From Paramecium tetraurelia (lineage: Eukaryota > Ciliophora > Oligohymenophorea > Peniculida > Parameciidae), in contig NW_001799510.1 of the NCBI RefSeq assembly GCF_000165425.1, positions 653,459 through 717,458 of the forward strand: a stretch of DNA of 64,000 bases, given 5' to 3'. Shown piece by piece: positions 49,167 to 59,857 of this stretch. The notes under the pieces are model-generated. The model ran no database searches. It had not been told where the DNA came from and saw only the letters and a list, made by a program, of their open reading frames with translations. Numbering within the stretch: the stretch's first letter is position 1; each line of letters starts with the position of its first letter. The position numbers and the translations under genes are program-made.

Positions 49167-51232
49167 TCATAATTCTAAGATCTCAATTCCTAATTGGAAG
49201 AATCTGTTAGCAAGTAGATATCTCGCATAATTAATTCTTGATTGTTAAACATTAAAACATTGCTTCTCAAACATTTAAGGAATACTTAAATCTATATTCT
49301 TCATTATTTAGGATATGTAATAAATGGTAAACATTCCACAATCATATTAATTATATTATTAACTCACTTCACAAACCTACCAAGAATTTTTAACAGCAAA
49401 ATTAGATTGATTCAACAATTTAACCATTTAATACAATAAATCAGCCCTTTTATCTTTCATTGAATCTATCAAATACAATGTCTAATTTTCATAAACCACA
49501 GATAAAAAATGACTTCGATCTAAATTTAAGTAAAAAACAAACCTTGAAGGCTGTTACTTCTTACTATAATCAATTATTTATCTAAATATTCTAATAATAA
49601 TATATATATTTTATTTACTTAGTTTATATTTCATCATTCTTTGATATTAGACTACCAAAAATGTCTTAAGATTAGCTGCAATTGATAAAAACAGTTCTTT
49701 AATCTTATTTATAACTTTAAGAGATTTACTCCCTATAAGTTTAAATTTGAGAAATCACAAGATCTATGATACCGGAATTAAGCCATCTTCCAGGTTACAA
49801 AGATTGAAGTTAATAATTATTTACTCCATAATCTCCAAAATTTAAGAGATAGCGAGTTGGATTTAAATTTGACTTCTTTTTCTACAGTTAATATCCTTGA
49901 TTCAAATATAAGACTTCTTTTCCATTTTAAAAGCATTTTTGAGGCTTGGATGTATCCAAATACTTTTTCCCTTCATGTAATTTTATAAATTAAAATAATC
50001 CATTTTTCTTACCATTTTCAAAATTCCCTTCCAAATAATCTTCATTATTTTATAATTCTCTTCCAAATCCATATTATATGCCTAGCTTAAATTCTCCATC
50101 AAAATATAATTAATTTCCAATGTATAAACTCCCAATACCATCGAATAATCCATCACTAAAACACCCTCTGTATGTATTCTGTTGTTAACTTAATTATCCT
50201 TTGATTCCCAAATCATATTACGCCTTTTTGACATTCGGATCAAAATTTTCATTAACAGGTCCTTTGTAGGTAAATACTTGATCTTTTCTGAATAATTATT
50301 CATCATTCAAATGTTCAATGCGAAAGCTAAAATAAACCACATTGGTGTCGATCGAAAGTGATATAGGGACGCAATATTAATCTTGATAAGAATCCCAAAT
50401 ATTTCCAGTTATTCTATAAATTATTAATTAAATATAATTACATCGTTCCATCATACAGTAATAATTTTCTCTAAGGTTATTAATGATAAATCACTTTACT
50501 AAATTTGATTATTTGTTGTTTATGTTATGACAACTCTTAAATTTTTTTTGCTTGAGCCTTTTCTTTTTTTTTCTGTTCCAATTTTATACTGCTCTAAAGT
50601 AATGTATTTTAATCGATTTCAATTTTTTCAATTTGAATTATCTATGCCATAATAATACCAAAATTTTGTTTTAAAATCGAAGGCGAGTATTCCTATTGGC
50701 TTTAATTTTAATCGAATAACATTCCAAGTTCAGATATTTTTTTAATTTCCTCTGTAGATATATCTTTTAAATCAAAAATAACTTAGAATAATATTTTAAA
50801 ATCTTCTTTAGTAACTGTTTCAAGCATTTGGACTACTTCCTTCTCATAAACTATTGATAAAAGTTCATCATTTTCCTATTTAACAAGTTGTAATTCTTCA
50901 TCAGTTTAAATTATTCCTATTGACTTCATCAATCTTGATATTGATTCTTTCGCTGGTTTGCTATAATGTATTATGGTTAATAGAAAATTAATAATGTGAT
51001 TCAATATAAACAATTATCCTAGAAACAATCCATTGAGTTTTTTGATCTTATTTATTGATCCACATTTTCTAAACAGCCATATGACTTGGCCCATTTCTTC
51101 TCCATCCAACTCATGATAACTATGGAATTATATATCTTGATCCTCCTAATTTTTCATCGTGTCTTTGTTTTGTTCGAATGCCCATCTAACATATTCTTAG
51201 AAATTCACTTTTTCTTTGATTAAAGATTGCAT
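49167..51232 (-). CDS. MORN-repeat and Ulp1/SENP-like (C48) cysteine protease fusion, 669 residues
   Basis: Two 28-nt introns (50414-50441 and 49591-49618) give exactly 669 codons. The first 330 residues are helical and partly coiled-coil. About 345-410 contain MORN repeats (TYRGCFSDGLFDGIGSLYIG; YFDGEFKLGIQYGFGREL; YLEGNFENGKKNGLFQF). From about 475 the chain has a C48 core: RWLNSGIIDLVISQI (the WLND-like helix), SHFLSVVYENQTLYLIDSM with His about 556 and Asp about 571, and SQQYNQYDCGMFTIYYIS with the oxyanion Gln and catalytic Cys about 613. Spacings resemble yeast Ulp1. All catalytic residues are present, so it should be an active SUMO- or ubiquitin-like-protein protease. The MORN fusion is unusual; see the partner gene at 54997-56569. 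Confidence 0.85.
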
Positions 51233-51306
51233 AGATGAACAAATTTAAGTGCTTTAATTTATTTCTATAATTATATTACATATAAATAACAATTTCAATT
51301 TTATAC

Positions 51307-51820
51307 TCATCTCTTCTTTCTCTATTACTCTTTCCATTTATTCCTTTAATTGTCATAATATTCACTCTAATCCTTATTTGCAAAAGTGTCCACCTGTATA
51401 TCTGATTTCAACTCTGGATTCGCATCCTCTCCTCGTTTCTCGAATTCCTTCTCATCGACTATGATCTATTTCATTAAATCATAAAATAACCTAATCTGAT
51501 AAATCAAACTCTGGATGTACCAATTTTACTTTCGATATCAAGACCGGAATATTATTTAATAAAGCATAATGAACAACCTCACAAGCATCCTGGACTTTCG
51601 GAGATATGTTATGACCCAATTATGCCTCAGTGATTACTTATCTGATTCTCAGCATCAAAAAGTCCCTTTAGTACCCTTAAATTATTATTCTATTCAATTG
51701 ATCAATTCTATCTATTAAATGAGGATTATTTGCATTCTATTTCTGACTACTAGTCCCACTAACCTTCTTAAAGAATTACCCAGCTTGGGTTAAATTAGGT
51801 TCCTATTTTATCTAACCCAT
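51307..51820 (-). CDS. Hypothetical protein, 162 residues
   Basis: One 25-nt intron gives 162 codons, MGQIKQEPNLTQAGQFF. The middle (HLIDRIDQLNRIIIQGY; ACEVVHYALLNNIPVLI) is helical, the end is charged and acidic (GEDANPELKSDIQ; KEQQRKKR). Tandem with the two protease fusion genes on the same strand. No family recognised. Confidence 0.6.
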
Positions 51821-52050
51821 CAATTTTTACAGAAATCCTTTCATGTAATTGTAATATTATATATAATAAGAATTATTTTTCTTACAATAATTGACATAAT
51901 CGAATGTGTAAAAACAAATTAAAATAATAATTGACACTTAAATGGATTTATGAAAATAATCATAGTAAATGATTTCTAAAGAGACTCTTATAATTTAATT
52001 ATTATGGTTTTGAGTTAAAAGAATTGAAAATCAAACAATCAAACATCTTT

Positions 52051-53558
52051 TCAAAATAGTACATTAGAAATAAACATTTAATCTGGGTCAGCAGTGGCCT
52101 ATAAGCATTCTCCATAATTCAATAAATCTCTATTTGGACTCAAATGAGAAATCCTCACTTAATCCTTAAGAGGAACTCTACTATGATTCATTCTAGCAGC
52201 ACGGTATCTTTCTTCTATTATTTCTGTAAAATTTGGTTGGCTGGTTAACCTTTCATTTATCATTTTGATTAAGGGTTATTTCAATAACTTTTTATCAATC
52301 TTAGGTTAATCCTTCTTTTGAATTCGATAAGATGAAGGAGGAATCTAAAATATCAATAATATCATACGAATCCTCCCATTTTATTTTATTATTTCACTTT
52401 ATTCATGTAAAGGATTTCTTCTCTGTCATTTGAATTTTATAAGACTGAAATAAACAAATCTTATGGATTGATTCTTAATAGATCATTGGAATGAGAATCC
52501 TATTTCGCTTGTCTGGGAGTGGAAATCTCAAACTCAAATTAGGAAGTAATAAATAATTTTTAGAAACATGCTTCTGGAGTAACATGAGATAAAAACCTAT
52601 GTGGCTGTTTAATAACATTCATATTTTTCAAATAGTAATTAGTAACTTCAATGCCACAATATTATTAAGAGGAATTATTATTATTTTATTGATTCTGCGT
52701 TTAACTGATAAATGTGAATGGTAGAAAAGTAGCTTTACTTACTAAATTCTAATCAATATGTTGGATTCCTTTAGGGAGTTTTTTTAGATATTACCCAATA
52801 TTTTAAGTGGATATCTGATAATGATTAGAATTTTCAGGCTCTGATCTTCCCCAAATAGCTCTGCAATGATAAAACTATGCTTTCTCTAAATTTGCCTGCA
52901 AGTAGGCTTCTTATCCAAGTTTATCAAAGCACACAACCTCTAAATACTTATCTTTAAAATGCCACGAATATTGCAGTAATTTCTTTAATATTTTGACTGC
53001 TGTCTCATGCATTTTTAAATTGTGTGCTATGATACTTAGTTTAAGTAACACTTTCAATCGAAATGATTTCTAGACTTCTTCAACATCATTACAAATATCA
53101 CATAAATGCAACTAAAAAATAATGATTTTAATTACTAATTATGTGTAGGTTTGAATAGCTGAAGAGTAATATGTGAATTTTAAATAGGTTTCTGCCACCA
53201 ATATGTAAGTGTTTAGTAGTCCTAAAATGTTGTCTCTTACAACATGTAAAATCATAACATCTACAACTGCATCGATTGCTTTATCAAGTTCTTTATTTTT
53301 GAATGCTGTTGAGTATTATTATTATAACTGTTACAAAATTGCTGGGTATTTACTGTTCCTTCTTTAGAATAATGTTGAACTAATAGATTTATAATGATGA
53401 GCTCTACTCGTTGTTAGCAGATCGCTATTCATTTAAGTTTCAGTTTCATGAGTTTTCAATGAATCAAGATTTAGTTTGAATAATTTTTTCTTGATTGATT
53501 CAGAACGAGAAATTCCTCTCCTCGGTGTATTTAGCTAATAAATTTTGTTTTAAAGCAT
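52051..53558 (-). CDS. Helical-repeat (TPR-like) protein, 486 residues
   Basis: Two introns (24 and 23 nt) give 486 codons. Residues 90-230 consist of paired helices with TPR-like spacing (YSSAIQTYTQLLHLCDIC; AYLQANLEKAQFYHCRAIW), preceded by a basic head (NTPRRGISRSESIKKKL) and followed by a Q/N/S-rich stretch and a conserved-looking tail (LTSQPNFTEIIEERYRAARM). TPR-like repeats mediate protein assembly. No named family recognised. Confidence 0.6.
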
Positions 53559-53610
53559 TTATCAAATATTAATAAAAATTGCAAATTCATAATTATAACA
53601 AAGAAAAGTT

Positions 53611-54954
53611 TCATTATTAAAGTTTAAATTAAACTACATTTAAAATGGTATTCTATAAATTTCCCAATCTGACCAAATTCTTGACTTTTCTTTATAGTTA
53701 ATCCCCATTGTCAATGAAAGGAGTATCATATTTTTATTTATATTATTTTTATCTTTATTTACTCTCATGATACAACTCATTGAGTCTGAATTCAGTTATA
53801 CTTTTATATGAATCTCCTTAACTTTCATGAGAAATATCATTTTCCCTTGATAATTATGGTCTTTGGACTCTTCTATTCGTAAATTTACCCTTTTGGATTT
53901 TAGGTTGGGATTTGCTAGTTTGACTACCATTTTCAAAAAATTCCTTTAAGATTTAAGGATTGGATTAATTGATACTAAATTTGTCAGCTACCTCTAGAAA
54001 CCTATTTCTGATATTAAGTTTGGAAACTTCAGATTCGGATCTGAACATTTTTACATTTTGTTTTTATTGATTTCTAATTTTTTCAGGCATATTTCTATTG
54101 AATACATGGTACTTTATTTAATCTTCAATACTATATCATTAATACATATACTTTTAAATGTGATTGTAGTATTCCTAGCATTGTTTTTCAGGTTTTCTTT
54201 TGACTTCTGCTTGTTTAAGAACTGTGTTTCTTAATTTTTAAAAGAGTGAAATAGGTTAAACTTACTACTTGATTTCTTGTTAACTTGATTGTTATTTTTA
54301 CTGATCTAGATTTCTATGTACATAATCAAAAAACCATTTCTTTTTTTGAAATACATTCATCATTCTCCATGCATCTTCATCTGTAATTTCCTTTTTTAAT
54401 AATAATTCTTTTTCTTCTTCCTTCAAACGTTCACCACTGAGTTTTTCACATCTCCTTATCAATTATTCTTCCTTAGAACCAGACATGCTTCTTTAAGTAA
54501 ATTTTCTATTTGCTGCTCTGAATCTAGATTATGCTATTGGTTGAAGCAGTTCCTTTGTACTGGATGTCAATTGCATCAATGTTTCCTTCCGTTCCAATTT
54601 TGGTGGATTTTTGGGTTATGGATTCTAAGGTATTATAATAGATTATTTCCTTTTGTGTTAAAATCTCTCTACTAGATTGAAGATTTAGTCAGCTTAATTT
54701 TTTTTTATTGATTTATGCCTTGTTTGTTGACGTCTAGGAGGAGTTCTAGGTGATTTCTCAATATCGTTGTTATCCATTTGTAACATTTATTTTGCACTTA
54801 TAGATCCTTTTAGGAAGAGATCAAAAATTTTGTTGTTTGGCATAGTAACAATTTCTAAACCAAGAGGTGGAGGTACAAATGTTGATTTGGTTGTGGAAGC
54901 GAAGTCAAGAGTTTTTGGTGATGGATTATGAGAATGAAGCTTTTCAAATTTCAT
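53611..54954 (-). CDS. Hypothetical protein, 440 residues, disordered
   Basis: One 21-nt intron leaves 440 codons. I chose ATG 54954 (MKFEKLHSHNPSPKTLDF) over the in-frame ATG at 54843 because the added segment is protein-like. Mostly disordered, rich in K, Q, R, N; one charged helix (SGERLKEEEKELLLKKEI) followed by WRMMNVFQKKKWFFDYVHR, which may be the functional core. Its start lies 42 nt from the stop of the downstream protease gene on the same strand. No family recognised. Confidence 0.6.
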
Positions 54955-54996
54955 TATATTATATTTAAACTAACATCAAATTATTCAATGATATTC

Positions 54997-56569
54997 TCAA
55001 TAATGCAACCAATGCGCTTAATTGTTAACCATCGTAAAATATATATGTCTGCGCAACTTACTTATTTTTTTTTTATCCTTATAGTCGTCATTCTTTTTCT
55101 AATCAACCTTTATCTCCAAAGCCTCTTTCTTTATCTCTTCCTTTCTTATCTCAAAATCTATTTGGTTCATATCTTTTTTCCACTCCTTAAGTACCAAAAG
55201 GGAATTATAGATGCAATGTATTCCACAATCGTAACCATTTCTCTGCTATTCAATATCTTTTATTCTATTTAGCTTTCTTTTATCTGTTATTTTTATGCGA
55301 GGAAATAAGTCATTAATATTCTTGATTGCTACTTCCTATTAATGTTCAGTGAAATGGTTAGGTATTGAATCCAACAAATATATAGTTCCCTCTTCCTTCT
55401 AATTCTGTTCCAAAACTAAAACAACAAAATGAGATCTTCCAATATTCAAAGCAAATATGTATCTATTCTTATTATTATTAATATCTATGTTATATTTTTT
55501 CTAGTATGACATCCAAAATTCTTTTGAGTAATATTATTGTTCAAAGATGTCACTAGAAAATATATCTGCAGAATCGCAAGAGTTTATCACATAATTTTGG
55601 TATTTTGAATCTCCAATGTTGTCACACTCATGTAATCTTATTATTTCACTACTTGCATAATATAGGTAGTAATCTATAACCTTTTGATTAATCCATCTCC
55701 CCTCAAATATAGTTTGGAATACATAATAATCAATAGAATTGTCCGCCTGATAACAAATGGGCAATACAGTTTTTTCATTATCCCTAGTCACACACTTTAT
55801 CGTATTTTCTGGGAGAGTAACAATCTTAACTTGACCTTAGTAAAACCCATCTCGAAACACTGCACTTATTTTATAGTTAGGATTGGAAAAGGTTCCTTCA
55901 CCTACGGGAGCCAATCTGTCATTAATTTCCCCTTTGTATTGAGATTGCATCATTAATGTATTTATGTTCGGTATATACTTCTCTATCGCAAAATTTAACT
56001 CAAAACAATTGTTTCCGTTGTATATTACTTTAGTAGGAATTTAAATCGGTATCCCTGTTTCGCTAAATCTTCCTTTCAGTCTAATAGAAATAAATATAAT
56101 ATATATACATATTTTAGTTTGGCAACAAAAGAAGGCTTTCTCCAAAGTAATCAAAATTACCCTGCTTATTCTACTCATCCTTTGGAAGATTAACTTTTGG
56201 CAAGTCGAATTGATTCTCAATATGCACAACTTTATAAATTGTTTTTGTTATTTTTCTTAAACTATTTAGAGGTTAAAATTCGATTGTGCGTGGTGCATCA
56301 TATTCATTAATGTAAATGAACAATTTAAAATCTTGGTCTTTTATTAGGAAAGAAATTTTGAAGGTTTTATTTGACTGTTTGCACTCCCTACAAATTTTTT
56401 CATACAATCCATTATATTTCGAGTTTAAAAGAAATAACTATTCAGAATGCTTTTCATTTATGGCTTATTGAAAAAGATTGTATCTTTCACCTAATTCTTA
56501 TTCTGATTTCACTCGATAAGCTTTATAGGAATCAAGCAAGGAATTTAGTTTTTACATTGTTGGAGTCAT
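54997..56569 (-). CDS. Second MORN-like and Ulp1/SENP-like (C48) cysteine protease fusion, 514 residues
   Basis: One 28-nt intron (56081-56108) gives exactly 514 codons. A CxxC-containing head (EKICRECKQSNKTF) precedes a MORN-like region (SQYKGEINDRLAPVGEGTF; FRDGFYQGQ) and a C48 core: EGRWINQKVIDYYLYYAS, GRSHFVVLVLEQ with His about 371, IYLLDSIPNHF with Asp about 391, and EQQRNGYDCGIHCIYNSL with the oxyanion Gln and Cys about 439. The QQ-NGYDCG motif is the textbook Ulp1 form. The catalytic set is complete. It is homologous to the 669-residue gene at 49167-51232, sharing order, MORN placement and an intron at the same aligned codon. Start is 43 nt from a divergent gene. Confidence 0.85.
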
Positions 56570-56612
56570 CAAAATATACATATATTTAATATCAAAAGAA
56601 AAAATTATTAAT

Positions 56613-57444
56613 ATGTCATTATCTTAGAGGATCACAGTGACCCAAAAGGGAAGGGAACTACAGGAATAACTGAGAGAATAAAACAGACAACCCTAAAAAC
56701 CAGTCCAAGTCAAAGAAAGTTAAGGTAAACTAAAAACATTAATTGATAGATAGTTTGGCTCATTTCTTTGATAAAGAGCTTAAAGCATAAGACCAGCTAG
56801 ATAATTATGCATCTTTAATGCAAAATAGGTTAAAGTCTCCAGAATAAATTATCGAATTTCTTGAGACTAAATTTTAGAAACAACCTTTATTTGTTTAAAA
56901 GGAAATGCAGAAGGTAGGATAAAGAATCTATCACTATGGAAATAGAGATATCCATTCGCAAGCAGTTTTGCCTTAGTTAGATTTTAGACAGAAGCAATAC
57001 ATGAAAAATAAATATGCGAATTACAGTGAGAATATATCATCGAGATAATCAAGTATACATAAATCATTAAGTATAGAACATAGAGTAGAGGAAGGATTGA
57101 CAAAAAAAATTAATTTCATGTTGTTTTAGGAAGGAAAGATAGAGAGAATGATCACAAAGTATGAGAAATTCAATGAAAAGGCTAAATTAATACCGTAATA
57201 TCGGAAAGACGACAAGAAAGGAGAAGACTTTATGAAATAATTGCTTTAAAGAATGGATGCAGGATAAGAAACAAGAGTGGAATCCCTTGAAGAAATAAAA
57301 AAATAGCATAAAGCAGAATTAAGTTTACTTGAATATTAGAATCTATAGAAGGAAAGACTAAGATAAACTATGTCAGATTTGCATAAATCAAGATATGGTA
57401 AATATTGGAATAAACTAAAATTGTCATCCACAACAGATAAATGA
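56613..57444 (+). CDS. Hypothetical charged protein, 268 residues
   Basis: One 25-nt intron gives 268 codons (MSLSQRITVTQKGRELQ). Helical and charged throughout, with a conserved-looking core (EGLTKKINFMLFQEGKIER) and a coiled-coil tail (ESLEEIKKQHKAELSLLE). Shares a 43-nt divergent promoter with the second MORN-C48 gene, so co-regulation is possible. No family recognised. Confidence 0.65.
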
Positions 57445-57497
57445 TAACATTGTTTTTGTAAGAATTATGACTTATAAATTATTGTTTTATTATACTA

Positions 57498-58608
57498 TCA
57501 TATGTTTGGAATCATTAACTCATTAATTTTCTCAGCTCCCTAAATGAATTTTCCAATGTGTTGTTCCAATAACCCTTTGCTACCTGAGATTTCTTGAGCC
57601 ACTTGCTTAATGTTTGGTTACAGTTAATGCAATAACACTTGTTAATCCTCAACGTATTTAAGTTATGAAACCCAAAAATCCTATTGCTAATAATAGATAT
57701 GTACATGGGTTCTTTGATAGCTTTCTAATTCAACCTTTCTGCCTGCAAATTCTTTGTCGATTCTTTCAAATTCTACTGCTGATTGATCCTTTTTTTTTTA
57801 ATTTTCAATACCTGAAACGGAAAAGTGAATCTATTTAGTTGTCTATATATATACCCAATCAGCAATATCCAAAAATGCTTTTGTGTATTGAGGATCTTAG
57901 AAGACCTTCTAAAATTAAGGATCAGCCTTCATCTCCAATAATAAGTTTTCTTTCTCTTGACTTACTCCTTTAAATTAAAAGTTAGCTAATCTACTTTAAA
58001 AGTCAGCCCCTTTATCTTAATCAAAACTGAAAATCTAATTAATGAATAATACACTTTCTTTTTGAAATCAGCCCAATTGAATTTGCCTTGATCCTCATTG
58101 TATATGATGTGGAACAATTTCGACATGAATTAATCCATTCCTTGTGGTAATTGACCTATTTTATTCAGTTCTTTTGAATCAATCTGTATAAGTTGAAATA
58201 ACTGATTACTTTTGAACAAGTTTCTTTCATAGCACTTGAAATTGAATCTATGGCTTTTTGAATAGCAGCCAATTCATCTTTCTTACCTTTTTTATAGGTT
58301 TCACTTTTTTTGAGTTTTTCCTAAATATAAAAATAGGACATACCTATTCAGATTATATTTTATCTATTAGCTGTTTGACAGTTCTACTTATCACTGTTTT
58401 TTTTTCAACTAGCTCTTCTGTTAATTCATCACTTTGATTAATAATCCTAAAATAGAAATTAACATGACTTTTCAAAATCTTCTGCTTCTTTCTTTAAATA
58501 CTCATCTGTCTTAAAAAGATGATCACTGAGTTGTGGAACATATGTTTGAGATAGGTAATCATGGAGGACTTTTGCTTTTGCATCGTTTGTTAAAATGACT
58601 TCTTACAT
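57498..58608 (-). CDS. Helical coiled-coil protein, 339 residues
   Basis: Four sure introns (22, 23, 26, 20 nt) leave 339 codons; two further 24-nt segments (GTATATATATAG..., GTACATATC...) could be introns or coding because they keep the frame. Sequence is all helical (LHDYLSQTYVPQLSDHL; AAIQKAIDSISSAMKETC; GLLEQHIGKFIQGAEKINE). No named family recognised. Divergent with the pseudokinase gene, 48 nt between starts. Confidence 0.6.
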
Positions 58609-58656
58609 CGATATAATTGCAGAAAATAAATTTAATTTAAAATAAAACAATTAAAA

Positions 58657-59817
58657 ATGGGTAATTAATAATAAAGCGAATCTTAAAGTGAGTTTCTAGA
58701 AAAGAAATTAGATCCCAACTATGGAGAAATTAGTATCTATAAGAATAAAGCTAACAACTTAATATTTGCTGAAATTAAATAGGTTTTCTTAAGTGATACA
58801 TCAGTCGAATCAATAAAAGCCAGTTTAGTAAAAAGGTAATCTGTTGAATTTAAGCAAGATTGCAATTGAATCATAAATGCTTGGTTAAAATATTATCATT
58901 TGATAGTGGAAATATGGATGACTTCTGCAGCTCATATGTAGTATTAACAATAACAGTTGAATACTTGAATGACACTTTACATAATGACATCCTTCTCAGA
59001 AAGATTCATAAGACCACATATTCAGAACAAGAGCTCTGCTACATTATATATGAGATCTCAAATCTATGCCATTATATGAAGACGATGAATAATGAAATAA
59101 TCGATATTTACCCATCAAGGATCCTAATTGATGATCAAAGATAAATCAAATACTTTGATTAGTTTCTTGAAAATTCAAGACTTAGCAATTATTATTCGGT
59201 TCTCTTTAATCAAAGAGACTTGGAGTATGTAGCTCCAGAACAGCTGATTCTCTTAACAACTCGAGATAAAAATGACACTACAGATTAAGAATTAGTAAAC
59301 ATCTTTTGTCTCGGCCTTATGATGGTCAGCCTAATTAGTGGATAACGATGTGTTGAATTTTACAATCAAGAGAAACTATTGTTTAAAAAAGACTATGTAG
59401 ATCAATTAATAAACAAATATTGTTTGAGATACCAATATAGCGATTTCTTCAAATCAACTATTCAATCCATGCTCAAATTGCATAATGATGGCAGACCCAA
59501 CTATTAAAGTCTATTGTAGATTCTACATCCGCATTAAGATAGTTTTGCTACCTTCCTTAATCCGATTGGGAAGTAAAGAGGTATCAACGTTGCTTATGTT
59601 AGAAATGTTGGAGTCCCAATTACATTCGTTTCACACTCAAGGTTCTCCTTCTAAATCTCGTATTTCAGGATTTGATCCAGTGGATTTCAGCGAAATCGAT
59701 AAAAGAATTAAGACTGCTAGATAGAAGGCATAAAACACTTTAGATGAAATAGGACTAGATTTGAGACTGAATAATTTTGCCACAACACAAATAAACATTA
59801 TTGAGGCAAGTGAATGA
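58657..59817 (+). CDS. Pseudokinase-like protein, 371 residues
   Basis: Two introns (23 and 22 nt) give 371 codons starting MGNQQQSES, a possible N-myristoylation site. Kinase C-lobe features remain (RDLEYVAPEQLIL in place of the APE loop, NIFCLGLMMVSLISG, and MLKLHNDGRPNYQSLLQIL), and an LNHKCLVKILSF segment matches the N-lobe HPNIV region. No HRD or DFG is visible and the glycine loop is absent, so it is probably catalytically dead. The C terminus (KRIKTARQKAQNTLDEIGL) is coiled-coil-like. It resembles the kinase-like N terminus of the polyQ gene at 12495. Confidence 0.7.
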
Positions 59818-59857
59818 TTTTAGCATTTTATTAAATCAAATTTTATTAAAAATTATA

